A stretch of DNA of 64,000 nt, taken from assembly GCF_004005475.1 (NCBI RefSeq), contig NZ_RZTZ01000019.1, forward strand, positions 16,420-80,419, written 5' to 3'. The DNA comes from Niallia taxi (GTDB lineage: Bacteria > Bacillota > Bacilli > Bacillales > Cytobacillaceae). How positions within the stretch are numbered: position 1 is the first letter of the stretch; each line of letters opens with the position of its first letter. Position numbers and translations under genes: made by a program. Shown here piece by piece: positions 44,869-53,458 of the stretch. Below the pieces are notes generated by a model. The model was not told the DNA's origin. It saw only the letters and a list, made by a program, of their open reading frames with translations, and searched no databases.

Positions 44869-45789
44869 GTGAAGGGATTGGATTATCATTTATTGACGTT
44901 TGTCACAGTAGCGGAAAAAAAGAATTTTACGAGAGCTGCCGAAGAGCTGCATATTACACAATCTGCAGTAACACTTTCCATTAAGGCATTGGAAAAGAAA
45001 TACGAAGTGAAGTTTTTCGACAGAACAAATAAATATGTTCGGCTTACTAGAGCTGGTGAAATATTATATTATCATGCCAAGAGAATATTAAAGGAATACG
45101 AACAGGTCGATAGCCTTATACATGATATGACAAAAGTAGTGAGCGGCCCTCTCTTAATTGGATCCAGCTACACTTTCGGTGAATATTTGCTGCCGAGATT
45201 TATTTCTGACTTTATGAAGGTTCACCAACTAATTGAACCGAAAGTTACCATTCAGAATTCAAGCAAAATAATAAATCAAGTGCTTGAGGGCAGTCTTGAT
45301 ATCGGAATTATTGATGGTGAAATCAAAAGTCATCCCCAGCTCCACATAACTCCTTTTGAACAAGATGAACTTGTGATAATTGTCAGTGCTGATCATCCTT
45401 TAGCCAGCTTTCGAACAATTGATTTAGATAGCCTATATGGTGAGACCTGGATATTACGGGAAGAGGGCTCTGGCACAAGAGAGGTTATTGACAAGCTCTT
45501 TAAAGAACACGCTTTTTCCCCGCTGATTTTACGGTCATTTGGGAGCACGCAAATCATTAAGGAGTCGGTCGAAGCAGGAATTGGCATTTCCATTGTTTCC
45601 AACTATTCGATCCAAAAAGAGCTGCATATGAAAACAATCCATCCCATTCGCCTTAAAAATAAACAGATAAACCGTCATTTTTCTTACGTACTATCTAAAA
45701 CCGACATTCACCCTTTATCTGTTGAGCTTTTCACACAATATTTGCAAACAAAAAATGTGCTCACACTTGAAGCCATTTCTTATAAGTGA
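44869..45789 (+). CDS. LysR family transcriptional regulator (CysL-like)
   Basis: About 306 residues. The N-terminal HTH is FVTVAEKKNFTRAAEELHIT then SAVTLSIKALEKKYEVKFFD; a periplasmic-binding-like effector domain follows (LLIGSSYTFGEYLLPRF, LDIGIIDGEI). Start is uncertain: a GTG at 44869 sits 3 bases after AGGAG, a TTG at 44878 matches family length best, and the frame opens at GTG 44842. It is divergent from the Fur-box ABC exporter; a link is not proven. Confidence 0.82.
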   Translation: MKGLDYHLLTFVTVAEKKNFTRAAEELHITQSAVTLSIKALEKKYEVKFFDRTNKYVRLTRAGEILYYHAKRILKEYEQVDSLIHDMTKVVSGPLLIGSSYTFGEYLLPRFISDFMKVHQLIEPKVTIQNSSKIINQVLEGSLDIGIIDGEIKSHPQLHITPFEQDELVIIVSADHPLASFRTIDLDSLYGETWILREEGSGTREVIDKLFKEHAFSPLILRSFGSTQIIKESVEAGIGISIVSNYSIQKELHMKTIHPIRLKNKQINRHFSYVLSKTDIHPLSVELFTQYLQTKNVLTLEAISYK

Positions 45790-45800
45790 GAATGATGCAA

Positions 45801-45826
45801 AGAAGGCTTCAAACGAGAAGCCTTCT
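45801..45826 (+). terminator. Terminator of the LysR gene
   Basis: AGAAGGCTTC pairs with GAAGCCTTCT with a 6-base loop, followed by TTCTTT. Confidence 0.8.
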
Positions 45827-45839
45827 TTCTTTATGTCTG

Positions 45840-46245
45840 TTTTCGCATAGATTGTTGCTATTTTAACCATACTCCAAGGAAACTAATCGTTCCTTTTGTA
45901 CCGTAAAAAGCCGTTTTCCAATTAGGCAAACAGCTTTTTTCTGAGGTTGACTTTTCAATCCCAAGTTGAAATGAAAATACCAAAATGGTGAATATACTAC
46001 CTTTGTTTTGTCTAATTATGATAAATTTCACACTAGTTTTCTGCTCACAAAATCAGTCATTCCCTCTTCATCAACTAACATGAAATCTAAAAAAAATGAA
46101 ATATCATTAAATGAACAACTCGATTTTCAGGAATTTATATTAAGTTTTCGAGCTTAATAGTTTAAAGACTGCTAAGGTTATTAGGTACAGTTACTAGTTA
46201 AACTGCAGTTCATAGCTGCAAAAGTTCTTTCGCTTACGTTACTTA
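45840..46245. other. Gene-poor stretch
   Basis: No ORF with a ribosome site was found. It holds a terminator-like stem AAAAGC(C)GTTT/AAAC(A)GCTTTT at about 45904-45938 and otherwise AT-rich DNA. It marks the junction between the conserved segment and the accessory cluster. Confidence 0.35.
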
Positions 46246-46362
46246 TTAATTGCTTTTTTCCCAAAAAACCCTAAAATACTTTAAGAAAAAGTAAATTCCA
46301 AAAAACAAAACTCCTAAGGCAGTAGCCCAAACTCCAACAATAGTAATTATCGGGATAATCAT
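46246..46362 (-). CDS. Tiny membrane peptide 2 (38 residues), overlapping the upstream peptide gene
   Basis: Encodes MIIPIITIVGVWATALGV, continuing as one long hydrophobic helix to a basic/aromatic tail RVFWEKSN. Its ATG overlaps the stop of peptide 1 in an ATGA arrangement, so it needs no ribosome site of its own. A single-TM peptide with charged C-terminus fits a regulator of a membrane complex, a type I toxin-like peptide or an immunity peptide; none is demonstrated. Confidence 0.5.
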   Translation of the reverse strand: MIIPIITIVGVWATALGVLFFGIYFFLKYFRVFWEKSN

Positions 46363-46433
46363 TTTATATACCCTAGAGCCCCTAAACATAACATAAATAC
46401 AACTAATACAATTAGTTTTTTCATTTTTTTCAT
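46359..46433 (-). CDS. Tiny membrane peptide 1 (24 residues)
   Basis: Encodes MKKMKKLIVLVVFMLCLGAL then GYIK: a basic start and one hydrophobic helix. GGAGGTATATCG gives an excellent ribosome site before the ATG, which makes real translation likely despite the size. It is followed with a 4-base overlap by peptide 2. The pair lies about 200 bases downstream of the thioredoxin-like pseudogene, on the same strand. Confidence 0.5.
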   Translation of the reverse strand: MKKMKKLIVLVVFMLCLGALGYIK

Positions 46434-46602
46434 CGATATACCTCCATTTATTTGGCTTCTAACAAAGTATATCAATATCGATTTAAAATTAATTGAATTA
46501 ATAGAAAAGTTCATTTAATAGCCAAAATACTGGAAGAATTGGTAATAAATCTGAGTCTTTCACTTCAATAAATCTAAAGCTTCGATAGTCCCAACACTAA
46601 AT

Positions 46603-46620
46603 TCTTCCGTCCGTCCGTCC
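46603..46620. repeat. Short CCGT tetranucleotide run
   Basis: Three perfect CCGT units followed by degenerate CCTT units lie just after the stop of the thioredoxin-like pseudogene. It is outside any intact gene. Confidence 0.5.
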
Positions 46621-46628
46621 TTCCTTCT

Positions 46629-47160
46629 TTAACTTTTATTTATCATAGTCGGTGTACCTGTAATTTCTATTTCTTCACTCACAATCGGTTTTGTATTACC
46701 AAAGGGCGTGTTATGAACAGCTACAATCCTTTCATCCTTTGTTAATTCAATTGACCACTTAACTTCACGATCATACAAAAAATCATCCATATTCACATGC
46801 TCATTTATTATTTTTTTCACTTTTAGCTTCACCAATAACTTGGTCGTATTCTTTATGATGCTGTTCCCAATCATAACTGCATCTTTATTCTTATCATTTT
46901 CCATATCGACAATATAAAGGGGACACTTATCACTATACTCTAATACCGTTTGTTCTATTTCTTTACAAGAAAACAAGTTTCCTGCCAAAAATACACGATA
47001 TATTCCTTTTTTTCCTGATTAAAAGTTTCTTCTGCATGTATCCTGTTTATATCATTGATTGTTCGTTTCTGATTATCTTCAGTCCAACTTGTATGAAAAT
47101 AACAGCAATAATGCTAAAAACACCTAAAATGCCAGCGTTCCCTTTCCATTTAGTATTCAT
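46629..47160 (-). pseudogene. Thioredoxin-like (bacteriocin accessory type) membrane protein, broken by two frameshifts
   Basis: Reading from ATG 47160 (GGAGACTGCA site), a TM anchor MNTKWKGNAGILGVFSIIAV is followed, after a shift at the A-run 47096-47099, by HTSWTEDNQKRTIND and KKEYIVYFWQETC. After a second shift at the A-run 46980-46983 it continues with FSCKEIEQTVLEYSDK and ends with the cis-Pro motif GTPTMI. Joined, this gives one exported thioredoxin fold with a TCFSC redox site, resembling the PedC/TlpA-like family. Both shifts are loss of one T from a T5 run (coding strand), so either decay or sequencing error is possible. Confidence 0.75.
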
Positions 47161-47236
47161 TGCAGTCTCCTTTCAATTCATTTCTATTTTATCGAAAGGT
47201 TATAACTAGTTATCTATTCCATAAGGCTATAGCAAG

Positions 47237-47265
47237 AAAACTCGCATACGAAAACTGCGAGTTTT
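47237..47265. terminator. Hairpin AAAACTCGCA/TGCGAGTTTT
   Basis: A 10-bp stem with T-run, between the histidine kinase gene and the thioredoxin-like pseudogene. On the minus strand it is also followed by T-rich sequence. Confidence 0.6.
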
Positions 47266-47285
47266 TGTTATTTAGGGATTTGCTT

Positions 47286-47314
47286 ATTCAACTATAGCCC
47301 CCGTTAATTTTAGT
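47286..47314. repeat. Intergenic repeat of the TAGCCCC(C/T)GTTA type
   Basis: TTCAACTATAGCCCCCGTTA is related to ATAGCCCCTGTTA at about 55063-55075. Such short motifs recur between genes in Bacillaceae genomes. Confidence 0.35.
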
Positions 47315-47338
47315 GAAAATATTCACAAAGCCTTAAGA

Positions 47339-47370
47339 TAGAATGTTAATCCTATTGGATTAACATTCTA
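47339..47370. terminator. Perfect 14-bp hairpin after the histidine kinase gene
   Basis: TAGAATGTTAATCC pairs with GGATTAACATTCTA with loop TATT. It sits 6 bases after the kinase stop. The following minus-strand bases are not a U-tract. The TTAATCC...GGATTAA core recurs in hairpins at about 53601 and 55660. Confidence 0.6.
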
Positions 47371-47375
47371 AATTT

Positions 47376-48758
47376 TTAATGTAACAACGGTATTACTACA
47401 ATAAAGGTGGATCCTTCTCCTTCTTTACTATTGACCGTTATGTGTCCGCAATGTAGTTTCACTATATTATCAACAATGGATAAACCTAAACCTGTTCCTT
47501 CAACAGTTCTTGTTCGAGCCATATCTGCTCTGTAAAACCGGTCGAAAATTCTTTTTAATTCCTTTTGCTTCATACCTATCCCAGTATCTTCAAATGTTAC
47601 AGTAATTACTTTATCTTTCTCTGTAACTGATATGTCTATGCTGCCATTTTGTTTATTATATTTGATAGCATTTGAAAACAAATTGTCCCATACATTATTT
47701 AGCAAGGAGGGATCTCCACAAATTTCTATATCTGGAATAGAGTAACTAAGCATTATTTCTTTTTCATTAATTAACCATTGGTAGTGAGATACTAATTCTC
47801 TTAGCTGACTTCCTAAGTTGAAAATCTTCTTCTTCAGTATATTTTCATCTCTATCCAACGATGCCAGTAACAATAATTGTTTGGTTAAAATAGATAACCG
47901 CTTAATTTCTCCATTAATAACAGAGATATATTTATTTCTATCATCATCAGATAATGTTTTATTTTCCAATAAATTTGTATAACCTTTTATATTTGACAAT
48001 GGCGATTGAATATCATGCGATATATTTGAAATAAATTCTCTTCTAACATCTTCCATTTGTTCTAACTTTTTTGCCATACTCAAAAAGCTAGCAGTTAATT
48101 GTCCTAATTCATCTTTACGAGTTACGGATAGATCTACATGGAATTGGCCACTTGCTAATAATTTGGTTGCGTGAGTGAGCTTTGCAATTGGCTTTATTAA
48201 ATACTTGGTACTGAATACTACCAAAACAATACTCAAAGTAATGGAAAGTATTAAGATCCATGCAAACAAAAAGTGCATTTCATTAAAAAGTAGTTTTATA
48301 TCTGGCCTTATAAATAAAGCATAATCTTTGTCTTCAAATTTAAGTGGAACCCCAATAGTATTTTTTAACTCATTTGCAAAAAATCCAGTTACAAACGTTT
48401 TGTTTGGAAAGTTAAGCATCCCATGATAAATATCTCCGCTTAGCACCGATTCTATTGATATAGTAGAGAGAATTTTGTCTCTAAAGGAAGCCCCATAATA
48501 AGTTTCTGTGCCATTTCTATCAACAATGTAGACTTGATATCCGACATCCGAGATATTCTCTAAGTAATCGTTAAGTTCCATATCGGGATTATTTTTTATA
48601 AAGGAAGCAATTGATTGGGCAATTTTAGTGTTTTTTTGATCATTAACAGGCTTTAACTTTTGATGATAATAGACATTAGATAAAATAAAGGCAATAACAC
48701 TACTGAAAAGCATTATGCCAATAGTGATAAAAACAAATTTGACATAAAGTGATCTCAT
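47376..48758 (-). CDS. Sensor histidine kinase (two-component system)
   Basis: A 460-residue membrane kinase. TM1 is at about 8-30, an extracytoplasmic sensor domain runs to about 158, TM2 is at about 160-182, then HAMP (KPIAKLTHATKLLASGQ). HisKA has the phosphorylated His in FISNISHDIQSPLSNI. The ATPase domain has DNLFSNAIKYN, FEDTGIGM and GTGLGLSI. Its start overlaps the response regulator stop by 4 bases. It lies in the ABC-two-component cluster and probably senses an antimicrobial or envelope signal, inferred from context. Confidence 0.92.
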   Translation of the reverse strand: MRSLYVKFVFITIGIMLFSSVIAFILSNVYYHQKLKPVNDQKNTKIAQSIASFIKNNPDMELNDYLENISDVGYQVYIVDRNGTETYYGASFRDKILSTISIESVLSGDIYHGMLNFPNKTFVTGFFANELKNTIGVPLKFEDKDYALFIRPDIKLLFNEMHFLFAWILILSITLSIVLVVFSTKYLIKPIAKLTHATKLLASGQFHVDLSVTRKDELGQLTASFLSMAKKLEQMEDVRREFISNISHDIQSPLSNIKGYTNLLENKTLSDDDRNKYISVINGEIKRLSILTKQLLLLASLDRDENILKKKIFNLGSQLRELVSHYQWLINEKEIMLSYSIPDIEICGDPSLLNNVWDNLFSNAIKYNKQNGSIDISVTEKDKVITVTFEDTGIGMKQKELKRIFDRFYRADMARTRTVEGTGLGLSIVDNIVKLHCGHITVNSKEGEGSTFIVVIPLLH

Positions 48759-49435
48759 CCACGTCTTGCCTCCAATAAATATCCAACTCCACGAACTGTT
48801 TTAATCTGAAAATCATCTGTTAAATTAGAGAATCTTCCCCTCAATCTTTTGATATGAACGTCTACTGTTCGTTCATCCCCTTCATATTCTACTCCCCAAA
48901 CCTGTTCTATTAAATGATTCCTAGATAGAACTTGCATTGGATTCGTAAATAAAAAATATAAAAGGTCAAATTCCTTTAAAGGCAATATAATAGTCCGATC
49001 TCCTATTTGAACCATGTAACTTTTCTTATTAATCATCGTATTTCCAATCTGAATAACACTATCATCTTGTTGCTTATCGTATCTTCTCAACAACGCCCTT
49101 ATACGAAAGGCTAATTCCTTTGGTTCAAAAGGTTTAACAAGATAATCATCTGTTCCTGCTTGAAAACCTTGCTCTTTATCTTCCATTTGATTTTTAGCAG
49201 TTAGAATGATGACAGGAATATCATATTTTTTTCTTATTTCTTTTGTAAGTTCATAGCCATCCAGATAAGGCATCATTACATCCACAACCGCTAGTTGACA
49301 CTGCTTTTTTTGAAGGATTTTAAGTGCTTCCATACCGTCTTTGGCTAATAATACGATATATCCTTGCTTTGACAAGTGAATTTCTACAAGTTTTAAAATA
49401 TTTATATCATCATCAACAATTAAAATATTAGGCAT
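48755..49435 (-). CDS. OmpR-family response regulator
   Basis: A 226-residue regulator. The receiver begins PNILIVDDDINILKLVEIHL with the phospho-accepting Asp in LAVVDVMMPYLDGYE, and the C-terminal winged helix has RTVDVHIKRLRGRF and KTVRGVGYLLE. ATG at 49435 follows AAGGAG; the frame is open 26 codons further upstream without a site. It pairs with the kinase and should control the upstream ABC genes and possibly the downstream ones. Confidence 0.93.
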   Translation of the reverse strand: MPNILIVDDDINILKLVEIHLSKQGYIVLLAKDGMEALKILQKKQCQLAVVDVMMPYLDGYELTKEIRKKYDIPVIILTAKNQMEDKEQGFQAGTDDYLVKPFEPKELAFRIRALLRRYDKQQDDSVIQIGNTMINKKSYMVQIGDRTIILPLKEFDLLYFLFTNPMQVLSRNHLIEQVWGVEYEGDERTVDVHIKRLRGRFSNLTDDFQIKTVRGVGYLLEARRG

Positions 49436-49525
49436 ACCATATATCTCCTTGAATCTTAGGTTATTTAGTCTTTTGTCTTTTCCTAGCCATTTATACAAAT
49501 CACAAAAGCACAAGTAAACCTAAAT

Positions 49526-50248
49526 TTAAACACTTAGGTCTACTACATCATTATTTAATTGTTTATCTTCACTCTGTATGATTTGCCCATCACTCATTTC
49601 TATAACTTGATCTGCGAATAGAAGCATATCTTCATCGTGTGTAACAAGTAAAGTAGTAATGTTTAATGTTTTTGTTATTTCACGAATTATTTTCATAATA
49701 TCTCTAGATCTTTTTGAGTCTAAACTTGCTGTTGGTTCATCTGCAAAGAGAACTTTAGGATTATGGATGATTGCTCGTGCAATAGCAATACGTTGTTTTT
49801 CTCCCCCTGATAAGGAAGGTGGATAGGCATATTTTCTATGTTCCATCTCCACTAAATTTAATAATCTATTTACTTCCATTTTTTTTTGTTGTTTTGTAAG
49901 TTTTGATTTTGACACTTCCAACATAAGCATTAATTGCTCTTCTGCAGTTAAAAAAGGAATAAGATGAGAAAATTGAAAGATAAATCCGAATTTACTTGCT
50001 CTTATTTTTCTAACCTGTTCTGAGCTCATATTAGCAATATTTTGCTCTTCAAATATGATTTTTCCACTTGTAGCAGGTTGAAGTCCAGCAGCAATCGTTA
50101 AAAGGGTACTTTTTCCTGAACCCGAAGCACCTCTTAACGCAGTAACTTCTCCTTTTCTGAGAGAAAGATTAATCCCTTTTAAAATTTCTTCTTTTACTTC
50201 CCCATTTATAAAGTTCTTTTTTATATTAGCTAATTTTAGTATGGCCAT
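49526..50248 (-). CDS. ABC transporter ATPase (LolD/MacB type)
   Basis: A 240-residue ATPase with Walker A GASGSGKSTLL, signature LSGGEKQRIAIARAI, Walker B VLFADEPTASLD and switch His in LLVTHDED. It belongs to the MacB/LolD/FtsE group whose permeases are FtsX-like and often act in antimicrobial peptide resistance or lipoprotein export. It starts at the end of the permease gene, 1 base after its stop. Confidence 0.92.
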   Translation of the reverse strand: MAILKLANIKKNFINGEVKEEILKGINLSLRKGEVTALRGASGSGKSTLLTIAAGLQPATSGKIIFEEQNIANMSSEQVRKIRASKFGFIFQFSHLIPFLTAEEQLMLMLEVSKSKLTKQQKKMEVNRLLNLVEMEHRKYAYPPSLSGGEKQRIAIARAIIHNPKVLFADEPTASLDSKRSRDIMKIIREITKTLNITTLLVTHDEDMLLFADQVIEMSDGQIIQSEDKQLNNDVVDLSV

Positions 50249-50249
50249 A

Positions 50250-51287
50250 TTACCCTTCTCCTCTTTGTATTGCTTGTAGTGGTTCTACTTTTTTGATTTG
50301 AATGCCAGAGAGTGTAGCTCCCATAAACCCTATAAAGAGAAACATGATTGACAAAATCACAGTGGTTTCTATGGATAAATAATATGGCATTCCTTTTGGT
50401 GCAAAAACATTTAATAGATGGCTAATAGTAATAGATACTACCAATGCAACAAAAGTAATAAAGCTCATTTGTGTCCACATCATATAAAATAGACTACTTG
50501 TTTTAATACCTATAGCTTTCAGAATTCCAAACAATCCTATTTTTTGTACATTCATCATATAGAAAAAGATAGCAAAGAGCATACCACTGATTACCACTAA
50601 AAACCAAACAATCATATTTAAAGTTAATTGTTCTGCTTTATAACTAGAAATTGTATTTAGAAATTCTTTATTTGAGAATGATTGTAAACCATTAGTTTCA
50701 TCTTGTGAAACAACCTTCTCTGGCATGTATATTAATTGCATCTCTGCCACTTTATATATCTCTTCATAGTCTTTAATATTTATAAAAGCAACTGGGGCAT
50801 GACTATATTTACTTTGCTCCACAAATCCTTTCACAATAAACTCCCCACTATATTGATTATTCGTTAATCTATCTCCAACTTGTATCTCTTTTTCTTTCAT
50901 AGAACTGTCTAGAATAATCTCTCCTACACTAACTTCTGGAAAAAACTTCGAATCAGTAGCTGTAACAAATGAAACACTTCGTTGTTTCCCATCCACATCG
51001 TTTAGAAATCCCATTTGAATAGATAAAGCTAGTGCATCTTTTTCTGTCTTTAACAGTTTCTCCTGAGTAGTATGATTGATTTTTGAAAGGCTGTATGTTT
51101 GATCTGCATCTTTCTTCATATAAAATTCACCATTTGGTAAATTCTTTATTAATGATGCGTTATCTTGAGATAACCCATTTGCTAATCCCGATATGATAAA
51201 TGTTAAAAGGCTAATTAAGGATACAATTGATCCTAAAATGAAAAACCTTGATTTATTTTTCTTTAATTCTTTCCATGCTATGTTCAT
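50250..51287 (-). CDS. FtsX-like ABC transporter permease
   Basis: A 345-residue permease with one N-terminal membrane segment (about 15-35), a large extracytoplasmic domain (about 40-225) and three C-terminal membrane segments, the MacB/FtsX plan. The C-terminus KKVEPLQAIQRGEG is typical of FtsX-like permeases. ATG at 51287 follows GGGAGGAAAG; the frame extends 5 codons upstream. First gene of the cluster, so the promoter lies in 51288-51400. Confidence 0.9.
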   Translation of the reverse strand: MNIAWKELKKNKSRFFILGSIVSLISLLTFIISGLANGLSQDNASLIKNLPNGEFYMKKDADQTYSLSKINHTTQEKLLKTEKDALALSIQMGFLNDVDGKQRSVSFVTATDSKFFPEVSVGEIILDSSMKEKEIQVGDRLTNNQYSGEFIVKGFVEQSKYSHAPVAFINIKDYEEIYKVAEMQLIYMPEKVVSQDETNGLQSFSNKEFLNTISSYKAEQLTLNMIVWFLVVISGMLFAIFFYMMNVQKIGLFGILKAIGIKTSSLFYMMWTQMSFITFVALVVSITISHLLNVFAPKGMPYYLSIETTVILSIMFLFIGFMGATLSGIQIKKVEPLQAIQRGEG

Positions 51288-51546
51288 TTTCTTTCCTCCC
51301 ATCTCTTATTAACAACTTTATTTTAATTTCATTCTGTGAATGGGAGATGAACGGAATGTTACAATTGAAGGAGGACTTCTATTATGCATTACAAACTAGA
51401 AGTGGAAAAGAGCCCGAGCTACAACATGTAAATAAAGATTTAATAGCTATTAAAAATTTGAATAAGGAAAAATATGCGGGTTTTTAAACTAACTATGAAT
51501 TTCTATCTTCCATTAATCTGCCGATTTTATTCCATGGATATTGCTC

Positions 51547-51564
51547 TATTACTGGAGTGCTGCC
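51547..51564. repeat. Copy of the short AGGAATGCTGCC-type intergenic repeat
   Basis: TATTACTGGAGTGCTGCC differs at two positions from TATTACAGGAATGCTGCC at 53562-53577. Further copies are at 53551-53588 and 55445-55575. Confidence 0.5.
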
Positions 51565-51566
51565 AA

Positions 51567-51603
51567 AAAAAAGAACTGTAAGTTTCCTACAGTTCTTTTA
51601 AAA
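51567..51603. terminator. Hairpin AAAGAACTGTA/TACAGTTCTTT
   Basis: An 11-bp stem with A- and T-rich flanks, terminator-like on both strands. Confidence 0.7.
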
Positions 51604-51687
51604 ATATGTTGGGTTATTAGAACCTAATACAAAATCAATATTCATTGTTAGAGAAAAATGGCTCCTCTATAGGATTAAATAAACATC

Positions 51688-51712
51688 CATGTTTCATGGA
51701 TGTTTTATTTTT
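51688..51712. terminator. Hairpin AAACATCCATG/CATGGATGTTT
   Basis: A perfect 11-bp stem with loop TTT, followed by TATTTTTTTC on the plus strand. Confidence 0.7.
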
Positions 51713-51849
51713 TTCTTCACTCAAGTTTCCCAGTCTTATATCACTATACTCCCTCAATAAACAAACAATTATCTCTTAAATACGCAGTTATTCTCCCTAT
51801 TGCTATCTAACTTGTTTAACTTTACAGATTTGATTAGAGAGAAAAGAAC

Positions 51850-52150
51850 ACAATCAAGCTGTTTACGAAGAAAATGAGTGCAAGAAACTAGCCAACCTTC
51901 GGTTCATTTCAAAAAGTTGGATAAATAGGTATGTACGCACCAATGGATGTCCACATATCTTACGGGGGTCTACCCTCCCAAGTCTCACAGAGTCTACGCT
52001 CCTACATTCCTTCGTTCAACCTTTCCATAAGGTGGATGTCGGTCATGCTGCCATACAGGATCTTATCTTGTCCTTACGTTAGTTCCGTTGCCGACTAATC
52101 CCATGCTGATTTTGTCTGTTCATCTGTTCAATTCTAGTTGTTAAAAGCTA
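51850..52150 (-). ncRNA. Candidate bridge/seek RNA region of the IS110-type element
   Basis: This non-coding part after the transposase stop is richer in G+C than the surroundings and contains many short inverted repeats, consistent with a folded RNA. IS1111-type elements are known to make their guiding RNA from this end. GACATCCA occurs twice on the transposase strand. RNA boundaries and loops were not computed. Confidence 0.4.
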
Positions 52151-52162
52151 GTTTTATAGTGA

Positions 52163-53458
52163 TTAAGCTGCTATTGGTTCTTGGATAAATGCATGCATAT
52201 GGGGGATGTCCTTCAACATCTTCTCCTCTTTAAACACATACTGTTTCTTACCAATAGAGAAGAGTATACGGATGAGCTTGTTACACAAAGCAATTAAAGA
52301 CTGCATCTTTTTCAACGGATTGTCAGGTCTCGTTGTGTAGTAAAGATGTAGGGCTTTAAAGGCCTTGTTCTTGGCTACTAGAATCATAGATGCCCGGAAT
52401 AACAATGCTCGTAATTTCTTTCGACCACGTTTGGTTATTCTGGTTCTCCCTTTATGCTTACCTGATGTATTTTCTTTTAAGCTAAGTCCTGCCAATTTGG
52501 TTATTTGACGAGGATGATTGTATTCACTCAAATCGCCTACTTCAGCGAAGAAACCCGCCACTGTATCGCGTCCAATCCCTGTTATTTCTAACATTTGATT
52601 AACCCCTGGAATATCTTGAAGCAGTGTATCCAGAGTTTGGTCAAGCTCTTCGAACTTGGCTTGAATGAGTTCATACTTTTGGATTAAGGTTCTTAATTCC
52701 ATTTTAGCCATCATAGCACCTTGTCGAATGCCAATCGAGCGATTGGCGGCTTCTTTTAATGCTTGAATCTTCTTAATCCCTATACTACGTTTCACTGCTT
52801 GCCTAAGGTATTCTAGTAATTCTTTTTCTGTATATCTAACCAATTCTTCCGGTAATGCTTCAAGCTTTAATAAATGAAGAGCTGCCTTCCCTTCCCAACT
52901 TTTAAAAACGGTAAAGAACTCTGGAAAGTATCGATCAATCCAGTTGTGTACCTGTCCTTGCACAATTTGTAAGTCTACACTTAATAGATCACGTAATTTT
53001 TTTGCCACTCGCAGTTCTGCAAAAACCCCTTGTGGGATTGTTGGTTCGGCGTATCTACCATCCTTGACTAGTTGTGCAATGACTTTTGCGTCTTTTACAT
53101 CATTTTTAGTGGGCGAGTTATCGTCTAACTCCTTACTATGCTTGACGTGTAATGGGTTGACCGTAACGAACTTAATCTGTTCCTCCTTTAGAATATGAGC
53201 TAAATTAAGCCAATAATGGCCCGTTGGCTCCATTCCAGTAATGACAGACTCCATTTCGTAAGACTCTTTTATTTGAGTAATCCAATTAATAAATGTCCTA
53301 AATCCTTCTTGAGTATTATCAAAAAAGCAAGTAGATCCAAGCTCTATTCCACGATAATCCTGTGCTCTAGCTACATGATGATGTTTAGCTATATCAATAC
53401 CAATCACTAAGGTTTTAGGTGTAATTTGAGCTATTTTATGATTTTGGTTATAATTCAT
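52163..53458 (-). CDS. IS110 family transposase (DEDD recombinase)
   Basis: A 431-residue recombinase. The N-terminal RuvC-like DEDD domain has VIGIDIAKHHHV (first Asp), GMEPTGHYW (Glu) and KNDVKDAKVIAQL (two Asp). The C-terminal Transposase_20 domain has IPGVNQMLEITGIG and LAGLSLKENTSGKHKG with the conserved serine region. It looks intact and may be active. A GGAGG site precedes the ATG. The enzyme works with a bridge RNA encoded by the element. Confidence 0.93.
   Translation of the reverse strand: MNYNQNHKIAQITPKTLVIGIDIAKHHHVARAQDYRGIELGSTCFFDNTQEGFRTFINWITQIKESYEMESVITGMEPTGHYWLNLAHILKEEQIKFVTVNPLHVKHSKELDDNSPTKNDVKDAKVIAQLVKDGRYAEPTIPQGVFAELRVAKKLRDLLSVDLQIVQGQVHNWIDRYFPEFFTVFKSWEGKAALHLLKLEALPEELVRYTEKELLEYLRQAVKRSIGIKKIQALKEAANRSIGIRQGAMMAKMELRTLIQKYELIQAKFEELDQTLDTLLQDIPGVNQMLEITGIGRDTVAGFFAEVGDLSEYNHPRQITKLAGLSLKENTSGKHKGRTRITKRGRKKLRALLFRASMILVAKNKAFKALHLYYTTRPDNPLKKMQSLIALCNKLIRILFSIGKKQYVFKEEKMLKDIPHMHAFIQEPIAA

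Larger units (their letters stand above)
51288..51840. other. Intergenic stretch between the ABC cluster and the IS110 element
   Basis: About 550 bases without a convincing gene. A plus-strand ORF fragment ends at 51487 but lacks a plausible start. It contains terminator-like hairpins at 51567-51603 and 51688-51712 and a repeat TATTACTGGAGTGCTGCC at 51547-51564. Confidence 0.4.

Noticed and set aside
46440..46620. Possible coding remnants upstream of the tiny peptides
   Set aside because: Several frames give short plausible stretches but none exceeds about 25 codons or has a ribosome site.
51248..51487. Open frame ending KNLNKEKYAGF on the plus strand
   Set aside because: Overlaps the start of the permease gene antisense and has no plausible start after that; at most a gene fragment.
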